Assembly (NCBI GenBank): GCA_018369015.1 | Contig: JAGZDD010000062.1 | Span: forward strand, 1 to 20,699 | Source: Clostridiales bacterium | GTDB taxonomy: Bacteria; Bacillota; Clostridia; Lachnospirales; Lachnospiraceae | Reading direction: 5' to 3' | DNA: 20,699 nucleotides | Shown here: piece by piece, positions 6,772 to 14,697 of the stretch | Layout: each line of letters starts with the position of its first letter | How positions within the stretch are numbered: the stretch's first letter is position 1 | Notes under the pieces: generated by a model | Told to the model about the DNA's origin: nothing | Seen by the model: only the letters and a program-made list of their open reading frames with translations | Database searches by the model: none | Position numbers and translations under genes: made by a program

Positions 6772-7833
6772 ATGAAAAAGAAAATTACAGTTGCTTTATG
6801 TTTAATATGTGCGATTGTCTGCGGCGTTATTGTCAGCGGCGTGACTTCACGGGCCAGCAGCGCCAATATTTCCATCAGTACGGATAGCCAGACCGTTAAA
6901 AAAGAGCAGGAATTTTCTGTGAAGGTCACGGTGTCCAGCGATGCCGCTATGCAGAATATTGACACAATGCTTGGCTATGATCCCCAGGTATTGGAATATG
7001 TAAAGAGTGACAGCAGCGCTGTTGCCGGGGCATCGGGAATGATCCATATTATGGAAGAATTTCTTGATCCTGTAACTTCTGTTACCTATACACTGACATT
7101 TAAGGCTCTGGAGCTGGGAAGCTCCTCCTTAAGTGTATCGGACACCTATATTTCAGAGGCTGAAACCTTTAATATTGTTCCTGTATCTTCGGATAGTGTG
7201 AATGTGGAAGTTATTACAAATAAGCAGGAATCTTCTGAAACTCGGCTTAGTGAGCTTCTCATAGCTCCTGGGGAGATGAATGAGGAATTTGATCCCGATG
7301 TTTATGAGTATACTGTTGAGGCTGCTTATGAGGATGAAAATGTAGCTATCAGTGCGATTCCTATGGATGAAAATTCGGTTGTGACGATGGAAAAGTCAGA
7401 TACATTAAGCTTTGGCGAAAACAAAGTGATTATTACAGTGACAGCGCCGTCGGGCAATACAAGTACTTATACGGTGACGATTAACCGCTTGGCAGTGCCG
7501 GAGGAAACCGGAGAATCCGATACAATGGAAACGAGTGAGTCCGATACAACAGAAACGAGTGAATCTGATACAATGGAAACAGAATCCGGGGAAGCACAGA
7601 GCATGGAAACTCAGGTGAATGAATCTGAAACTGTTTTAGAGAGCCAAGTGCCTGGGGAAGCTGAGACAGAAAGCCAAAGCAGCGCGCAGCAGAGTGCGGA
7701 AACTGACGTTTATAATGGCGCGCAGGCCTATAGTGCTGTAGGTGAAAACGGAAAGGTAATCGTGCCGGATACCGAAAGCGGCAATGCGGCTGCTTCAGCT
7801 TTGGCAGACACAGGGGAAAACTATGAACCGTGA
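6772..7833 (+). CDS. Secreted cohesin-like / cadherin-like sandwich surface protein
   Basis: This 353-residue protein starts at ATG 6772; AGAAGGGG ends nine bases upstream, and an in-frame TTG at 6766 is a weaker alternative. It has a signal peptide or N-terminal anchor (1-27) and a beta domain at about 32-148 resembling cohesin-type modules. A cadherin-like beta-sandwich follows at about 158-240, related to the end of the upstream hydrolase. The tail (243-312) is acidic and Ser/Thr/Glu-rich with repeated ESDTMET and ETSESDT units. It ends LADTGENYEP, with a sortase-like LxxTG motif but no membrane anchor after it. It lies 22 bases behind the hydrolase and is probably co-transcribed. The role is likely structural or adhesive; binding partners are unknown. 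Confidence 0.75.
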   Translation: MKKKITVALCLICAIVCGVIVSGVTSRASSANISISTDSQTVKKEQEFSVKVTVSSDAAMQNIDTMLGYDPQVLEYVKSDSSAVAGASGMIHIMEEFLDPVTSVTYTLTFKALELGSSSLSVSDTYISEAETFNIVPVSSDSVNVEVITNKQESSETRLSELLIAPGEMNEEFDPDVYEYTVEAAYEDENVAISAIPMDENSVVTMEKSDTLSFGENKVIITVTAPSGNTSTYTVTINRLAVPEETGESDTMETSESDTTETSESDTMETESGEAQSMETQVNESETVLESQVPGEAETESQSSAQQSAETDVYNGAQAYSAVGENGKVIVPDTESGNAAASALADTGENYEP

Positions 7834-8170
7834 GGATCTCAAATGTGTTATAAGCTTTCGTCTGTTTACGGATAAAAAGGCTTTTGGGCCGGGAATTGCC
7901 CGGCTTATGGAGCTGACGGAGGAATATCATTCGTTAAATAAGGCAGCGGCAGCCATGGGAATGGCTTACAGCAAGGCATGGAAGATTCTCAATGAATCTG
8001 AACAGGCCCTTGGGGTTCCTCTTTTAGCGCGTCATGCCGGGGGCCGCAGCGGCGGCGGAGCCGTCCTGACTCCAGAAGGCCGGCAGATGCTCGCCTGTTA
8101 TCAGGGCTTTGTTAAGGAGGCAGGGGAAGCGGTGGAAGCGCTTTTTGAAAAGCATTTCAGACAGCCATAA
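7823..8170 (+). CDS. ModE-type winged-helix regulator (DNA-binding domain only)
   Basis: A 115-residue protein of the ModE N-terminal/LysR-like winged-helix type. The helix-turn-helix is at about 35-58 (SLNKAAAAMGMAYSKAW) and the wing carries ARHAGGRSGGGAVLTPEG (69-86), a hallmark of ModE-family proteins. The molybdate-binding domains of full ModE are absent, so it may not sense molybdate itself. The start at 7823 is preceded by AGGGGA and overlaps the previous gene by 11 bases, suggesting translational coupling. A longer in-frame start at 7784 lies inside the upstream gene and is less likely. No molybdenum transport or cofactor genes are nearby, so the targets are unknown. Confidence 0.8.
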   Translation: MNREDLKCVISFRLFTDKKAFGPGIARLMELTEEYHSLNKAAAAMGMAYSKAWKILNESEQALGVPLLARHAGGRSGGGAVLTPEGRQMLACYQGFVKEAGEAVEALFEKHFRQP

Positions 8171-8277
8171 ACATGCCGCCTTAAAAGAGGCGCCGCGCTA
8201 TTTTCCTAAAGGTAAAGGAATACATAATAAGAGGCAGTCATACAATATTTTAAGAGTCTTAAAAGCCGGATGGTTTT

Positions 8278-9078
8278 ATGGAGATTAACTTAAAAAAACG
8301 TATGGCTGCTTTTTTGTGCCTTGCCATTGTCTTAAGCTTAAGCTATGGGTGGCTGACTGGCAGCCCTACGGGGCTTTTGTCCGTAGAAAATATTTCTGCT
8401 GCAAAAACACCTGGTAATGGCGGTATAAAAGCTGACAGCTTAGACGGGAATGAAAACGGTCTGGGAGGCGGCAAGTATGTTGCGATGACTTTTGACGATG
8501 GCCCAAAGGCGGGAACAACAGATTTGCTGCTTAACGGCCTTCGGGAACGGGGCGTCCATGCGACTTTTTTTTTGATAGGGAAGCAGGTGGAGGAAAATGA
8601 GACCCTTGTAGAGCAGATGGCTGAGGATGGGCATTTGATTGGCAACCATACGTTTAATCATGTAAATCTCGCAAATCTTTCCAACAAAGACGCCTGGCAG
8701 GAGCTGAATTTGTGTTTTGGGGAAATCGAAGACATTGCGCCGCAGTCTTTAAAGGTTGTCCGTCCGCCTTTTGGGGAAATCAACAGCGCCGTTAAAAGTA
8801 ATGTGGACTGCCCGATTATTTTATGGTCCGTTGATACGCGGGACTGGACAGGAAGGAGCGCCGGGGATATTGCAGATTATATTGTAGAAACTGCCCGGGA
8901 AGGGGATATTATACTTCTTCACGATATATTTGAGGAGAGCGTTCGCGGCGCCCTTATGGCCATTGACACAATGATGGAAAACGGCTATACTTTTGTCACA
9001 GTCAAGGAGCTGTTTGAAAAAAATGGTATAACTTTGGAACCTGGAAAGGTTTACAGAAAAACATATACAGGAGGATGA
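8278..9078 (+). CDS. Secreted polysaccharide deacetylase (NodB / CE4 family)
   Basis: A 266-residue protein with an N-terminal hydrophobic export segment (about 9-28) and a full NodB domain: TFDDGP (71-76, catalytic Asp73 and metal Asp74), HTFNH (metal His124 and His128), RPPFG (162-166), WSVDTRDW (183-190) and LLHD (213-216, His215). It should remove acetyl groups from N-acetylated glycans outside the membrane, most likely peptidoglycan GlcNAc or MurNAc, which alters lysozyme resistance and hydrolase access. The ribosome site is weak (GGATGG). The stop codon is one base before the next start, so it is coupled to endonuclease IV. The target polymer is inferred from the wall-related neighbours. 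Confidence 0.92.
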   Translation: MEINLKKRMAAFLCLAIVLSLSYGWLTGSPTGLLSVENISAAKTPGNGGIKADSLDGNENGLGGGKYVAMTFDDGPKAGTTDLLLNGLRERGVHATFFLIGKQVEENETLVEQMAEDGHLIGNHTFNHVNLANLSNKDAWQELNLCFGEIEDIAPQSLKVVRPPFGEINSAVKSNVDCPIILWSVDTRDWTGRSAGDIADYIVETAREGDIILLHDIFEESVRGALMAIDTMMENGYTFVTVKELFEKNGITLEPGKVYRKTYTGG

Positions 9079-9079
9079 G

Positions 9080-9982
9080 ATGTTAAAAATTGGTTCACAT
9101 ATTGGCATGAGCGGAAAAGAAATGTTTTTAGGCTCGGCAAAAGAAGCAGCCGCTTTTGGAGAAAATACATTTATGGTTTATACAGGGGCACCTCAAAATA
9201 CCCGGAGAAAGGAGCTTTCACAGCTTCGTATCGACGAGGGCTGGGAGTATATGAAGGCCCATGGAATTGATGAGTTTATTATTCACGCGCCATATATTAT
9301 TAATCTTGGAAATGGTGTTAAAAAGGAAACCTACACGCTTGCGGTAGAGTTTCTCGCCAAGGAGCTGGAACGGACAAAAGCCATGGGCAGCAAAGTGTTA
9401 GTCCTGCACCCGGGTTCTCATGTGGGCGAGGGCGTAGCGGCGGGAACCGCCAAGATCATCGAAGGGCTAAACGCAGTGATGACTAAGGATATGGGCGTGT
9501 ATATTGCCCTGGAAACAATGGCGGGGAAGGGCAGTGAGATTGGCCGTTCCTTTGAAGAACTGGCAGCTATTTATGACGGCGTTCAGGAAAATCAGTGGCT
9601 TCGGGTGTGTTTTGACACCTGCCATACGAACGACGCTGGTTATGATATTACCGGCGATTTTGACGGCGTTATGGAAGGCTTTGATAAAATTCTCGGAAAA
9701 GAGCAGATTGCGGTTTTCCATATCAATGACAGCAAAAACCCCCGCGGGGCGGCCAAAGACCGCCACAGCAATATCGGCTATGGAACGATTGGTTTTGATG
9801 CTCTAAACTATATTGTTCATCATAAGGATTTTATGAATGTACCCAAAATCCTTGAAACGCCTTATGTGCCTGACCCGGGCAATCCTAAAAAATCCTATGC
9901 TCCTTATAAATATGAGATTGAAATGCTTCGGGCCGGCACATTTCACGATTATATTAAAGAGGATATGTTTAAAGCTTTGTAA
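9080..9982 (+). CDS. nfo: Endonuclease IV (AP endonuclease)
   Basis: A 300-residue TIM-barrel AP endonuclease that nicks DNA 5' to abasic sites in base-excision repair. All nine expected zinc ligands are visible at near-canonical positions: His69, His110, Glu145, Asp179, His182, His214, Asp227, His229 and Glu259. It is slightly longer than the E. coli enzyme. AGGAGG at 9070-9075 lies at the end of the deacetylase gene, and the ATG follows that stop by one base. The 3' end overlaps the convergent downstream gene by 14 bases and no separate terminator was found. Confidence 0.96.
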   Translation: MLKIGSHIGMSGKEMFLGSAKEAAAFGENTFMVYTGAPQNTRRKELSQLRIDEGWEYMKAHGIDEFIIHAPYIINLGNGVKKETYTLAVEFLAKELERTKAMGSKVLVLHPGSHVGEGVAAGTAKIIEGLNAVMTKDMGVYIALETMAGKGSEIGRSFEELAAIYDGVQENQWLRVCFDTCHTNDAGYDITGDFDGVMEGFDKILGKEQIAVFHINDSKNPRGAAKDRHSNIGYGTIGFDALNYIVHHKDFMNVPKILETPYVPDPGNPKKSYAPYKYEIEMLRAGTFHDYIKEDMFKAL

Positions 9983-10730
9983 ATACCGGATCGTCCGGGT
10001 AGCCGCCGGCAAGCTTTTGCATTCCCCTTTGAATGGCGTCTTTGGATGTTTTCCAGTCTGCCTCGCGGTTCCGGTAATCATATTTATCGACAAACCACGC
10101 AATATCATTTTCCAGACGTTTCATATTTTCTTCCATCCGGTTAAAAAGCACAGGATAGATTTTTTCCTTTTCCCTGGCGGACAGAGTTTTTTCCGCGGTT
10201 TCTATAATATCCCCGAAATGGTGGAGGCAAAAACCCTTGCCTGTTTCAAAGGTATGGAAAAATTCATCGTTGTGTGTCAGAAGTTCAAAGAAAGTGTCCA
10301 GGTACCGCGGATATTTTTCTTTAAAATGATTGCATACATAACAGGTGTCTTCCCGGGCGCTGACCCACTGGCCAAGGCTGCTTTCCCGCTTTTCCTTAGG
10401 CCGGGCCTTTTTAAGCCGTGAAAAGGCGCCTGCCTTTTGGGGCGTAAATGAGCTAAATTGCTGATGCATGTCTTTATTAAGCTTCTGATAGTAGGTATGG
10501 AGCATAAGAGCGCAGCCCAGCTTGTTTCCATAATCGTAAAGCATTTTAAAATGGTGGCGGCAAAACCCCAGGCGGTCCGTTTCTTCGCGGATGTCGTCCT
10601 CCATATAAGCCGGACCCATGATGAAGCTGACGGCTTCCTGTTCTAACTTTCTTTCAATAAAACAAAACGGACATTCGTCATTGGCATTAAAAGCGTCCAT
10701 TAAAGGTATGGTATAAATCGTTTCTTTCAT
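9969..10730 (-). CDS. Duplicated CxxC/CxHH probable metal-binding protein, DUF6062-like
   Basis: A 253-residue soluble protein of unknown function. Two copies of the same cysteine/histidine pattern are visible: C20-x2-C23 with C57-x-H59-H60, and C130-x2-C133 with C168-x-H170-H171. Spacing inside the two units is 33 and 34 residues, suggesting an internal duplication and two zinc sites. The start at 10730 is chosen because GGGGAAG precedes it and the protein begins MKETIYTIPL. A longer frame upstream to 10949 crosses the intergenic repeat and is not credible. It resembles proteins labelled DUF6062 in clostridia (from memory). It is transcribed alone, converging on nfo with a 14-base overlap. 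Confidence 0.75.
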   Translation of the reverse strand: MKETIYTIPLMDAFNANDECPFCFIERKLEQEAVSFIMGPAYMEDDIREETDRLGFCRHHFKMLYDYGNKLGCALMLHTYYQKLNKDMHQQFSSFTPQKAGAFSRLKKARPKEKRESSLGQWVSAREDTCYVCNHFKEKYPRYLDTFFELLTHNDEFFHTFETGKGFCLHHFGDIIETAEKTLSAREKEKIYPVLFNRMEENMKRLENDIAWFVDKYDYRNREADWKTSKDAIQRGMQKLAGGYPDDPVFTKL

Positions 10731-10800
10731 AAACTTCCCCTTCCTTATGTTAGCCGGGCCTATATTAGCGCAAAGAAAAACGTTCGGTGCCAGCGGAGGT

Positions 10801-10880
10801 TTGCGGACCTGGGCGGCGGATGGCGGCACAGGTTTTTCCAGGCGCTTGTTAAGCGCCGGCCGAAGTAAAATGCGGACTAA
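10801..10880. repeat. Stem-loop-rich intergenic repeat, copy A
   Basis: The 10731-11228 gap has no gene. It contains a perfect seven-pair hairpin GGCGCTT-GTT-AAGCGCC (10841-10857). The 27 bases at 10851-10877 match 12755-12781 at 22 positions, and all five differences are transitions. This marks it as one copy of a dispersed intergenic element. Confidence 0.6.
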
Positions 10881-10906
10881 ATACCCCGTATGCTTGTATC
10901 GGTGTA

Positions 10907-10945
10907 TTTTATTCTGTAGGAAATGAAGTATCCTATAGAATAAAA
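10907..10945. other. 15-pair AT-rich hairpin
   Basis: Bases 10907-10921 pair with 10931-10945 over 15 pairs including one G-U, with a nine-base loop. It lies between the divergent 10730 gene and metY. It could be a two-way transcription barrier or part of the repeat; no T-run of terminator quality follows it. Confidence 0.5.
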
Positions 10946-11014
10946 ACATTATACTGCTTTTTATATAAAAAGGCCAGCAGTGAAAAGCGCGTCAGCGCAG
11001 CAAGCGTACAAGAC

Positions 11015-11070
11015 GTTACTGTTCATAGGATACATGTGAACAGTAGCTGCAAGACCTGGCTGAACTGTTA
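11015..11070. repeat. Hairpin plus TGGCTGAACTGTTA block upstream of metY
   Basis: GTTACTGTTC (11015-11024) pairs with GAACAGTAGC (11038-11047). The 14-base block TGGCTGAACTGTTA at 11057-11070 occurs identically at 20487-20500, where it also lies next to a GTTACT-type hairpin. I found no SAM riboswitch or T-box signature here. Confidence 0.5.
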
Positions 11071-11099
11071 CCAAACAGTAACAACTGTTATGAAAACCA

Positions 11100-11128
11100 T
11101 TGGATATTTTGTAAAAATATGTTATGAT
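11100..11128 (+). promoter_or_regulatory. Probable promoter of metY
   Basis: TTGGAT (11100-11105), a 17-base spacer and TATGAT (11123-11128) form a good housekeeping promoter. It overlaps the ATG at 11124, which supports the downstream start at 11229 and a leader of about 95 bases. Confidence 0.65.
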
Positions 11129-11228
11129 AACAAACAGTAGACCGCACAGGAACGGAAATCAGGCACAGCAATCTTTTACGGGCCTGCCGTCTTATGTGGA
11201 GAGAAATTTTTACAAGGAGATTGATGAC

Positions 11229-12491
11229 ATGAGAGATGAAACAAAATGCCTCCGTTCAGGCTATACGCCGGCCAATGGCGCTCCTGGAGTCATGCCGATT
11301 GTACAGAGTACGACGTATGTATTTGATTCCACAGAACACATTGGCGATTTATTTAATCTGCCTACAGAGCATATGTATTCCCGTTTTTCAAATCCGACAA
11401 CTGAAGTTGTGGAAAAGAAGATTGCTGACCTGGAAGGCGGCGTAGGAGCTATGTGTACATCCTCCGGGCAGGCGGCAAATTTGTTTGCGGTTTTAAATCT
11501 GTGCAAGGCCGGAGACAGCATTATCAGCGTTCCGGATATCTATGGCGGAACGGTCAACCTGTTTGCGGCAACCTTAAAGCGTCTGGGGATTGAGTGTATT
11601 TTTGTCGACAGCGATGCCGACGAGGAAACCATCCAGAAGGCATTTAAACCGAATACAAAGGCTGTTTTTGGAGAAACGCTGGCAAATCCGGCCCTTGTTG
11701 TTTTTGATATTGAAAAGTGGGCCAATATCGCCCATAAAAATCATGTTCCCCTGATTGTGGACAATACATTTGCAACGCCGATGCTGTGCAAGCCTATTGA
11801 GTTTGGCGCAGACATTGTGACTCATTCGACATCGAAGTATATGGATGGCCATGCCCTTCAGGTGGGCGGCGTTATTGTAGACAGCGGAAATTTTGACTGG
11901 ACAAGCGGGAAGTTCCCTGAATTTACAGAGCCAGACGATACATACCACGGTGTTGTTTATACAAGAGATTTTGGTAAAATGGCTTATATTATTAAAGCCC
12001 GTATGCAGCTTATGAGAGATTTTGGCGCCTATCCGGCAGCTCATTCCTCCTTTTTATTAAATCTTGGCTTAGAAACCCTTCCAGTGCGTATGGAACGCTA
12101 TTGCCAGAATGCTTTGGCGGTTGCCAGATTTTTTGAAGGCTGTGATAAAATCGAATCTGTGAAATATCCAGGGCTTGAAAGTGACCCTGACCATGAGCGC
12201 GCGATGAAATATTTGCCAAAGGGAACTTCCGGCGTGATTTCGATTGTGATTAAAGGCGGCAGGGATAAGGCTGTGGAATTTATGGATGGCCTTAAGATGG
12301 CCTCCAATGAAGTCCATGTTGCAGACATACGCACCTGCGTCCTTCATCCGGCCAGTGCAACTCACCGCCAGCTTACCGATGAGCAGCTTGTTGCCGCCGG
12401 GGTAACTCCTGGGATGGTCCGGGTTTCTGTAGGCCTTGAAAATGTGGAGGATATTATCGAGGATTTGAAGCAGAGCCTTGACCGTCTGTAA
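11229..12491 (+). CDS. metY: O-acetylhomoserine sulfhydrylase-type PLP enzyme
   Basis: This 420-residue enzyme belongs to the Cys/Met-metabolism PLP family and most resembles O-acetylhomoserine aminocarboxypropyltransferases, which make homocysteine from O-acetylhomoserine and sulfide. The PLP lysine is Lys203 in HSTSKYMDGHA. Asp178 in VDNTFATP contacts the cofactor ring, and Tyr50-Ser-Arg helps bind the phosphate. The start at 11229 has AAGGAG nine bases upstream and gives normal family length. The longer frame from 11124 starts inside the promoter. The gene appears single, with its own promoter and a structured terminator. Methionine gamma-lyase or cystathionine gamma-synthase activity cannot be excluded from sequence alone. 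Confidence 0.88.
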   Translation: MRDETKCLRSGYTPANGAPGVMPIVQSTTYVFDSTEHIGDLFNLPTEHMYSRFSNPTTEVVEKKIADLEGGVGAMCTSSGQAANLFAVLNLCKAGDSIISVPDIYGGTVNLFAATLKRLGIECIFVDSDADEETIQKAFKPNTKAVFGETLANPALVVFDIEKWANIAHKNHVPLIVDNTFATPMLCKPIEFGADIVTHSTSKYMDGHALQVGGVIVDSGNFDWTSGKFPEFTEPDDTYHGVVYTRDFGKMAYIIKARMQLMRDFGAYPAAHSSFLLNLGLETLPVRMERYCQNALAVARFFEGCDKIESVKYPGLESDPDHERAMKYLPKGTSGVISIVIKGGRDKAVEFMDGLKMASNEVHVADIRTCVLHPASATHRQLTDEQLVAAGVTPGMVRVSVGLENVEDIIEDLKQSLDRL

Positions 12492-12554
12492 TTAATATAC
12501 GGAGGTATAGTTTATTTGTCTGAACTGTGACCTTTAATAAGTCAAACATTTTAT

Positions 12555-12673
12555 CCTGACAGTAGAACACGAAAAGCAGATGGCGAGAATGCCGTAGGCG
12601 TGGGTCATCTGGCTTTGATGTGCGGCAAAGCCGCGCGCATCGCGGCATGAAAGCTTACTGTCAGGAATTTTTT
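12555..12673 (+). terminator. Large nested-stem terminator or structured RNA after metY
   Basis: CCTGACAGTA (12555-12564) is a perfect inverted match of TACTGTCAGG (12656-12665), extended by one T-A pair. Six Ts follow at 12668-12673. Inside are an arm based on CAGATG/CATCTG (12577-12582 with 12606-12611) and an arm based on GCGGC-AAA-GCCGC (12622-12634), giving a cloverleaf-like fold. It may end the metY transcript or be an independent structured element. Confidence 0.55.
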
Positions 12674-12680
12674 ATTTACG

Positions 12681-12781
12681 CGGGCAATGAGCCAAAGCCA
12701 AGTCCTCCTAACCCTGGCGACTGCCGCGAGGGGCGTTAAGTGGCAGCTTCGCTAAAGCGCCGGCTGAAGTGAAACGTAGAC
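12681..12781. repeat. Stem-loop-rich intergenic repeat, copy B
   Basis: The 540-base gap after metY has no gene. Bases 12755-12781 match copy A (10851-10877). Bases 12715-12729 (TGGCGACTGCCGCGA) are an exact inverted match of 20600-20614, and 12684-12696 matches the inverse of 20637-20649 with one difference. The same two blocks occur in the same order, so both sites hold the same element in opposite orientation. Confidence 0.6.
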
Positions 12782-12958
12782 CAAAACCCCGATTTTGGCA
12801 TATGGGTATTTGACTTTCCGTAAATTCTTATTAATTTTCTGGAAAGCAAAAAACGCTTTGTGTGGATGGGATTGTGTTTAATGCTGGAAGGAAATTTAAA
12901 GAAATTTTTAATTTTCTCTAAGGAAAATAAAGATTTTTTGACGTTATTCCTTAGTCTA

Positions 12959-12987
12959 TTGTTTCCCGTCATTTTATAAGCTATACT
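12959..12987 (+). promoter_or_regulatory. Candidate promoter of the phospholipid operon
   Basis: TTGTTT (12959-12964), 17 bases and TATACT (12982-12987) precede the first gene, giving a leader of about 38 bases that ends in GGGGAGG. The -35 box is only half-consensus. Confidence 0.4.
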
Positions 12988-13031
12988 CTTTTGTATGCAG
13001 CGGCCGTTGACGGCTGTGGGGAGGCAATGTA

Positions 13032-14078
13032 ATGAAAAAATATTTAAAAGGGATTTTAAACGGCCTTTTTCTTGCACTGCTGATCGGATTGACGTTATAT
13101 TTCCTTCTTAAGGATCAGGAATTGCCAAAGATTTTTGAAGCCTGCCGGCAGGCAAAGCCAGGATACCTTTTGGCGGGGATTATTCTTGTCATTATATTTG
13201 TGTGCAGCGAGTCGGTCATTATCCACTATATGATGAGGACGCTGAAATATAAAGCGCCTCTTAAAAATTGTATACGGTATTCGTTTATTGGTTTCTTTTT
13301 TAGCTGCGTAACGCCGTCGGCTACGGGAGGACAGCCTGCCCAGGTTTATTATATGAATAAAGACGGCCTGGATATTTCGGTATCTTCTCTTATTCTAATG
13401 GTGGTTACTGTGGCTTACAAAGGTGTTCTGCTGATTTTGTCCGGGCTTGCCTTTTTTACCGAGCGGGGATTTATCCAGAAGCACCTTGGCAGTGTGCGCT
13501 ATATACTGCTTTACGGGATTATTGTCAACGGTATTTTTATTGCGTTTCTTCTCGTCGTTATTTTTAAAACGTCGATTGTGCGGATATGCAGCCGTAAGGC
13601 GGTTCACTGGCTGGCAAAGTGGAAGCTGGTGAAGCATGAGCAGGAGCGGATGGATAAAATTTCGGTATCCTTAGACCGCTATCATGCCGGGGCAATGTAT
13701 TTAAAAAGTCATGGAATGGTTCTTGTGAATGTTTTTTTGATAACGATTGTCCAGAGAGTAAGCCTGTTTGCGGTAACATGGCTTGTATATCGTTCTTTTG
13801 GGCTTCACGGAACGAATGTATGGCAAATTATTTGCCTTCAGACGATCATATCCCTGTCTGTGGATATGCTTCCGCTGCCCGGCGGCATTGGCGCCAGTGA
13901 GGCAAGCTTTATGGTAATGTTTGCGGGAATTTTCGGAACATCACTTGTGCTTCCTGGAATGTTGTTAAGCCGGGGGATCAGCTATTATATACTTGTATTG
14001 CTCAGTGGCCTTGTCACTTGCTGGGCTCATTTGATTTGTCGAAGAGGGGAGAAAATGGTTGATGATAGGATTATATAG
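13032..14078 (+). CDS. LPG-synthase-type integral membrane protein (UPF0104 family)
   Basis: A 348-residue polytopic membrane protein with about seven or eight hydrophobic segments. It carries the family signatures PSATGGQPAQ (95-104) and LPLPGGIGASEA (280-291), as in the flippase-like membrane half of MprF and in stand-alone UPF0104 proteins. There is no aminoacyl-transferase domain, so it cannot lysylate phosphatidylglycerol alone. A transport or flipping role for a lipid or lipid-linked product is possible. GGGGAGG gives the ribosome site. Its end overlaps the phosphatidylserine synthase start by 17-20 bases, tying it to the phosphatidylethanolamine pathway. Confidence 0.85.
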   Translation: MKKYLKGILNGLFLALLIGLTLYFLLKDQELPKIFEACRQAKPGYLLAGIILVIIFVCSESVIIHYMMRTLKYKAPLKNCIRYSFIGFFFSCVTPSATGGQPAQVYYMNKDGLDISVSSLILMVVTVAYKGVLLILSGLAFFTERGFIQKHLGSVRYILLYGIIVNGIFIAFLLVVIFKTSIVRICSRKAVHWLAKWKLVKHEQERMDKISVSLDRYHAGAMYLKSHGMVLVNVFLITIVQRVSLFAVTWLVYRSFGLHGTNVWQIICLQTIISLSVDMLPLPGGIGASEASFMVMFAGIFGTSLVLPGMLLSRGISYYILVLLSGLVTCWAHLICRRGEKMVDDRII

Positions 14079-14697
14079 CTATACGGTGATTTTGACTTAT
14101 TTAAGTCTGGCAATTTCTATTTTTGGTATGGTACAGACATTGGATGGGAATTATCCGGTTGCTTTGCTGTGCCTGATGGCATCGGGAATTTGTGATATGT
14201 TTGACGGAAAGGTAGCCCGGATGAAGAAAAACCGGACAGAAGATGAAAAGCGGTTCGGCATACAAATTGATTCGCTTTGTGACCTTGTCTGTTTTGGTGT
14301 ATTCCCCGCAGTCATCGGCTATTCTCTGGGGGTACGTTCCATATTTGGCAAGGCCTATCTTGTACTTTTTGTTTTAGCTGCGGTGATCCGGCTTGGGTAC
14401 TTTAATGTGACTGAGGAAAAGCGGCAGCAGGAAACCGATGAAAAAAGAGCCTACTATCAAGGTCTTCCGGTGACAAGTGTCGCTGTCATTATACCGCTTG
14501 TGTTTTTGACACGGCATTACTTTAATACAAAATTTACCGTTTTTTATGAAGCGGTACTTGTTGTCATTGCCCTGCTTTTTATCCTTGATATTAAGGTGAA
14601 GAAGCCGGACTTAAAAATGACGGTCATTCTTGGCATTATTGCCTTGTTTATTATTGTGCGTCTTGTAATGCTTTGTATCGGTATGGGAGGATTTTAA
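14062..14697 (+). CDS. pssA: CDP-diacylglycerol-serine O-phosphatidyltransferase
   Basis: This 211-residue membrane enzyme joins serine to CDP-diacylglycerol to give phosphatidylserine. The CDP-alcohol phosphotransferase motif is complete: Asp45, Asp48-Gly49, Ala52-Arg53, Gly66, Asp70 and Asp74. The Arg-to-Gly gap is 12 residues, not the usual seven or eight, because of a charged insert; I recall the same variant in other clostridial PssA proteins. Several hydrophobic helices follow. The start is ATG 14062 or the adjacent in-frame TTG 14059; GGGGAG upstream suits either. Both overlap the upstream gene. The stop abuts the start of psd directly (TAAATG). Confidence 0.93.
   Translation: MIGLYSYTVILTYLSLAISIFGMVQTLDGNYPVALLCLMASGICDMFDGKVARMKKNRTEDEKRFGIQIDSLCDLVCFGVFPAVIGYSLGVRSIFGKAYLVLFVLAAVIRLGYFNVTEEKRQQETDEKRAYYQGLPVTSVAVIIPLVFLTRHYFNTKFTVFYEAVLVVIALLFILDIKVKKPDLKMTVILGIIALFIIVRLVMLCIGMGGF

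Noticed and set aside
9837..10421. 194-residue plus-strand frame across the end of nfo and the convergent gene
   Set aside because: It overlaps two supported genes in other frames and shows no recognisable domain or ribosome site.
10731..10949. 73-residue N-terminal extension of the CxxC/CxHH protein
   Set aside because: It is encoded by the intergenic repeat and hairpin region and lacks conserved pattern; a ribosome site supports 10730.
11124..11228. 35-residue extension of MetY from ATG 11124
   Set aside because: The ATG overlaps the promoter -10 box; AAGGAG directly precedes the start at 11229.
10931..11228. SAM riboswitch or T-box upstream of metY
   Set aside because: Neither the S-box core nor the T-box AGGGTGG-type sequence could be found; only the repeat-type hairpins are present.
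12736..13077. 113-residue minus-strand frame in the gap before the lipid operon
   Set aside because: It covers the repeat and promoter region, runs into a real gene on the other strand and has no family features.
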